Source of the DNA: Streptomyces albus subsp. albus
GTDB taxonomy: Bacteria > Actinomycetota > Actinomycetes > Streptomycetales > Streptomycetaceae
Assembly: GCF_000719865.1 (NCBI RefSeq)
Contig: NZ_JOID01000033.1
Span: 38,877-102,876 of the forward strand
Length of the DNA stretch: 64,000 nucleotides
Direction: 5' to 3'
The position numbers were made by a program, and so were the translations under genes. This document shows positions 61,381 to 64,000 of the stretch, one piece after another (the first letter of the stretch is position 1; each line of letters begins with the position of its first letter). Under the pieces are notes generated by a model that was not told the DNA's origin, did not search any database, and was given only the letters and a program-made list of their open reading frames with translations.

Positions 61381-62325
61381 TTGAACTCGGCACACACAAC
61401 CCGCCCGGCCCGCCGCGCGCTGTTCGTCCTCGGCGCCGGGGCGGCTCTGGCCGCCTGCGTCCCCTCGGGCGGAACGGCCTCCGCGGCATCGTCGAAGCCA
61501 CCGGCCTCACCGGCACCCTCGCCGTCCCGGCGCGCGCGGGAGGTCTCCCGGCGGCTCCAGGCGCTGGAGTCCGAGCACGGCGCCCGGCTGGGGGTGTTCG
61601 CGCGCAATCTGGACACCGGCGAGACGGTCGTCCGCCGAGCCGACGAGCGGTTCCCGATGTGCTCGCTCTTCAAACCGGTCGCCGCAGCGGCCATCCTCCG
61701 CGACCACGACCGGAACGGCGCGTTCCTCGCCCGGCGCATCCGCTACAGCGAGACCGACCTCGTCACCCACTCCCCCATCACCAAAGACCATGTGGCGGAG
61801 GGGATGACCGTCGGGGAACTCTGCGACGCCGCCATCCGCTTCAGCGACAACACCGCCGCCAACCTCCTTCTCCGCGAACTCGGCGGCCCCCGCGCCGTCA
61901 CCCGCTTCTGCCGTTCCGTCGGCGACCGCACCACCCGCCTGGACCGGTGGGAGCCCGAACTCAACACTGCGGAGCCGTGGCGCGTCGAGGACACCACCAG
62001 CCCCCGCGCCATCGCCCGCACCTACACCCGGATCACCATCGGGGACGCGCTCTCGCCCGCCGACCGGGAGCGGCTGACGGGGTGGATGCTGGCCAACACC
62101 ACCAGCGGCGAGCGGTTCCGCGCCGGCCTGCCCGCCGCCTGGGACCTCGCGGACAAGACCGGCGGAGGCGACTACGGCACCAACAACGACGCCGGCGTCG
62201 CCTGGACGCCGGACCGCACCCCGATCGTGCTGGCCGTCCTCACCACCAAGCCCGCCCCCGACGCCGCACCGGACAACGCACTGATCGCCGAGACCGCCGA
62301 ACTCCTCGCGTCCGCCCTGGGCTGA
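61381..62325 (+). CDS. Class A beta-lactamase, predicted lipoprotein
   Basis: 314 residues from TTG 61381 (GGGAG eight bases upstream). N-terminus: twin arginine (RPARRALFVLG) and lipobox ALAAC with C26, so it is probably Tat-exported and lipid-anchored. All class A motifs are present: S95-L-F-K98, SDN (FSDNTAANLLL), the omega-loop glutamate in EPELNTAE, and KTG in DLADKTGGGDYGTNND. It should hydrolyse penicillins and perhaps cephalosporins. Streptomycetes commonly carry such enzymes chromosomally. No regulatory bla genes adjoin it. Confidence 0.94.
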   Translation: MNSAHTTRPARRALFVLGAGAALAACVPSGGTASAASSKPPASPAPSPSRRAREVSRRLQALESEHGARLGVFARNLDTGETVVRRADERFPMCSLFKPVAAAAILRDHDRNGAFLARRIRYSETDLVTHSPITKDHVAEGMTVGELCDAAIRFSDNTAANLLLRELGGPRAVTRFCRSVGDRTTRLDRWEPELNTAEPWRVEDTTSPRAIARTYTRITIGDALSPADRERLTGWMLANTTSGERFRAGLPAAWDLADKTGGGDYGTNNDAGVAWTPDRTPIVLAVLTTKPAPDAAPDNALIAETAELLASALG

Positions 62326-62470
62326 CCGGGCACCGCCCCGGCCCGCCGACCGCCGACCGCTCCCACCTCCGGTCCCGAGCCCGGCCCGGTCCGGCATCTG
62401 GGCCGGGGACGGGAACGGGGCTGGAGACGGGGCTGGGCACGGGTCCGGGGACGAGGCCGGACCTGGAGAC

Positions 62471-62538
62471 GAGGCCGGACCGGGGACGAGGCCGGACCGG
62501 GGATGAGGCCGGACCGGGGATGAGGCCGGACCGGGGAT
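62471..62538. repeat. 17-bp tandem repeat
   Basis: Four consecutive gaggccggaccgggga(c/t) units, the last three identical, preceded by a degenerate copy (62453-62470), 145 bases after the beta-lactamase gene. Confidence 0.95.
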
Positions 62539-63307
62539 GGACCGCGAACGAACCTCGGACGGAGGGATCCCGTCAACGGAGGGACACGCACAGCGAGTTA
62601 CTCAGGCTCGGCACATGGGCCGATGCTTGGCGCCCGCTTGGGAAGCAAGCGAGTCGTTAAGGCGGACGCGAGGAGTCGGGGTGGGCCCCGATCGTGCTCG
62701 TAGACCGTCTGTGGTGGGTGGGTTGGGGTTACGGCGCCGGGTGGGCGGCGCGATGGTGGTGGCGGGTGCGTCGCGGGCCGTCGGGTGTCGCTGCGGCTGG
62801 GGTTACGGCATCCGTGCCGAGGGCGGGCCCGTGGTCGGTCGTCTATCCGGGGCCTTATGCCGCCGGGGTCGGTTCGAAATGCGATGGCGTGGCTGGTGCC
62901 GGTGGGTGGCTGAGGGAGGCACACGCGCGCCTGATCTCTTCGGCTGTCCCGCCGTCGTGGCGGGCTGTCGGTGGTAGCGGTGGTGGGCGGCTGTCGTGGG
63001 CTGTAGCGACGGGGTCGACTGCCACTGAGGCTGAGGCTGAGGCTGGGAGTAGGGTTCGGGGGCCGCGGGTGGCGGGGCGAGGGTCGCGGGTGGGCGTGGA
63101 GGCGACGGGGCGTCGCGGCAGGTGGCCGGGTTTCGCAGATGGAGGAATTGGGGTCTCACGCCCCGGCCCCGGGTGTCGCGAAGGCCGTCGAGAAGGCTGA
63201 CCGTCACCCGCAGTGTCTTGTCGCTCGCAGCCGAACTGCCCATGGGTGGCCTCTCGTTGACGGTTGCGGGGTGTTGCCGGACTTCGGGGTTCTGGGCATG
63301 GGTGGGG

Positions 63308-63333
63308 GCCCCTCCGCGCGGTGGTGGAGGGGC
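63308..63333 (-). terminator. Possible terminator of the HNH gene
   Basis: GCCCCTCC (63308-63315) and GGAGGGGC (63326-63333) form an 8-bp stem about 40 bases past the HNH stop. Confidence 0.5.
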
Positions 63334-63372
63334 TGTCCCGGCCGGGGCCCGGAGCGGTTCAGTGCCCGGCGG

Positions 63373-64000
63373 TTAGGTGGTGGGGGTGTGGGGTGGGTTG
63401 GTGTAGGTGTGGCCGGTCGGTGCGGTCCAGTGGACCTCACCGGTGTTCGGGTCGCGTTCCACTTCCCATCCGGCGCGGTGTTTGAGGAGGTGGTGGCGTC
63501 GGCACAGCGGCATCAGGTTGTCCGGCACCGTCGGCCCGCCCGCTTTCGGGTCCTGGTGGTTGAAGGGGCGGATGTGGTCGAGGTCGCAGCGGTGGGCGGG
63601 CATCTGGCAGGAAGGGAAGACGCAGGTTGCGTCGCGGGCGATGACGTGGCGTTCGGTCTCTGCGGTGGGACGGTAGGTGGTGGGGTCGGTCTTGATGAGC
63701 ACCCCGGTCTTCGGGTGGGTGATCAGGCGGCGCCAGATGGTGCCGGGGGCGAAGGCCACCTGTCGTGCCTGCCCGGCACTGATCGCCCCGTAGCCCTTGA
63801 GCACGGCGGGTTCCTCATCGGCCCCGATGAGGGTGTCCAGCGACACGGTGACTTGGACAACGGCTGCTGACCGGCCGCCGGGGACGGTCTCGGTGACGGG
63901 CCGGTTGACGACCAGGTCGTAGAGGGCGTCGACGCGCTTCTGGTTCAGGGTGCGGTCGTCGTCGGTGAAGGTGGCGGCGTGGGCGTCGATCGCGGCGTCC
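63373..64000 (-). CDS. DUF222/HNH endonuclease-like protein (N-terminus cut by window edge)
   Basis: The open minus-strand frame continues past the right edge, so only the last 208 residues are visible. The C-terminal HNH domain is complete: CVFPSCQMPAHRCDLDHIRPF (zinc-binding cysteines and catalytic histidine), then NLMPLCRRHHLLKHRAGW. The upstream part (NQKRVDALYDLVVNRP) is the end of a DUF222/13E12-type region. Such proteins are multicopy in actinobacteria and often lie near mobile or prophage-derived segments, though their function is unproven. An internal GTG at 63846 should not be taken as the start. Confidence 0.88.
   Translation of the reverse strand, partial: DAAIDAHAATFTDDDRTLNQKRVDALYDLVVNRPVTETVPGGRSAAVVQVTVSLDTLIGADEEPAVLKGYGAISAGQARQVAFAPGTIWRRLITHPKTGVLIKTDPTTYRPTAETERHVIARDATCVFPSCQMPAHRCDLDHIRPFNHQDPKAGGPTVPDNLMPLCRRHHLLKHRAGWEVERDPNTGEVHWTAPTGHTYTNPPHTPTT

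Larger units (their letters stand above)
62326..63372. other. About 1 kb of repetitive, strand-skewed non-coding DNA
   Basis: No supported gene. Bases 62400-62540 are 17-bp-type repeats. From about 62690 to 63370 the plus strand becomes markedly G/T-rich with many GGTGGG, GTGGCGG and TGAGGC runs, unlike the flanking coding DNA. The proline/arginine-rich minus-strand frame at 62803-63243 has no recognisable domain. It could be a decayed region or the edge of an inserted segment carrying the HNH gene. Confidence 0.55.

Noticed and set aside
62590-62680. Possible tRNA-like stretch after the beta-lactamase gene
   Set aside because: No T-loop consensus (GTTCRANYC) and no cloverleaf could be drawn.
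62803-63243. 146-residue proline/arginine-rich minus-strand frame downstream of the HNH gene
   Set aside because: No domain or convincing ribosome site; the composition follows the G/T-skewed DNA.

Overview
The window is high-GC actinobacterial DNA, almost certainly from a Streptomyces or a close relative. The evidence is dense codon bias, rare TTA codons, a conservon (cvn) operon with paired P450s, a two-domain small laccase, a CebR/CebEFG/BglC cellobiose system with canonical 14-bp operators, and a streptogrisin-C-type protease with a chitin-binding tail. No rRNA, tRNA, CRISPR array, insertion sequence or replication origin was recognised. Both edges cut a gene: a TrkA/RCK channel-like protein on the left and a DUF222/HNH protein on the right.

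Layout. 0-8.9 kb: the truncated RCK protein, a secreted cutinase of the PET-hydrolase family, a translationally coupled secreted pair (ThuA plus sugar-dehydrogenase propeller, and cupredoxin plus 3-keto-glycoside-hydrolase-like domain), and a Tat-exported small laccase. 8.9-14.3 kb: a conservon (sensor kinase-like, roadblock, DUF742, GTPase) ending in a CYP157-like P450 without ExxR and a CYP154-like P450. 14.7-20.2 kb: XdhC opposite a three-subunit molybdenum aldehyde/xanthine oxidoreductase, with a 19-bp-arm palindrome over the first start codon. 20.4-30.2 kb: mixed single genes (TetR, RibD/DHFR-like, copper storage protein, FAD monooxygenase, ChaB-like, TenA-like, PLP aminotransferase, surface-anchored AA10 LPMO, stress-type SDR). 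30.2-36.4 kb: a cluster resembling mycobacterial dormancy loci (two universal stress proteins, GH65 phosphorylase, HAD mutase, a cNMP-binding-only protein) with a DosR/DevR-like box.

36.4-47.5 kb: cellobiose uptake and use. CebE, CebF and CebG import cello-oligosaccharides (no ATPase gene is present, so a housekeeping MsiK is presumed). Three GH1 beta-glucosidases hydrolyse them, and CebR represses through four TGGGAGCGCTCCCA-type sites. Two of these sites lie just downstream of TTGACA promoters. 47.6-56.6 kb: directly behind bglC on the same strand lies an unusual run: radical SAM enzyme, flavin monooxygenase, sugar-efflux-like MFS, GT2-PIG-L fusion, GH3 glycosidase and a small protein. I read this as a possible undescribed amino-sugar or glycoside biosynthetic operon that may respond to cellobiose through CebR. 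It is the most interesting part of the window. 56.9-64 kb: streptogrisin-like protease, LysR, NnrS-like membrane protein, class A beta-lactamase lipoprotein, about 1 kb of repetitive non-coding DNA, and the HNH protein.

Five genes carry rare TTA (bldA-dependent) codons, mostly near their starts, which suggests developmental timing. Several short tandem arrays (5-94 bp units) are scattered through the window. The 94-bp duplication at 4.4 kb puts a frame-shifted stretch inside a gene and should be checked against raw reads.
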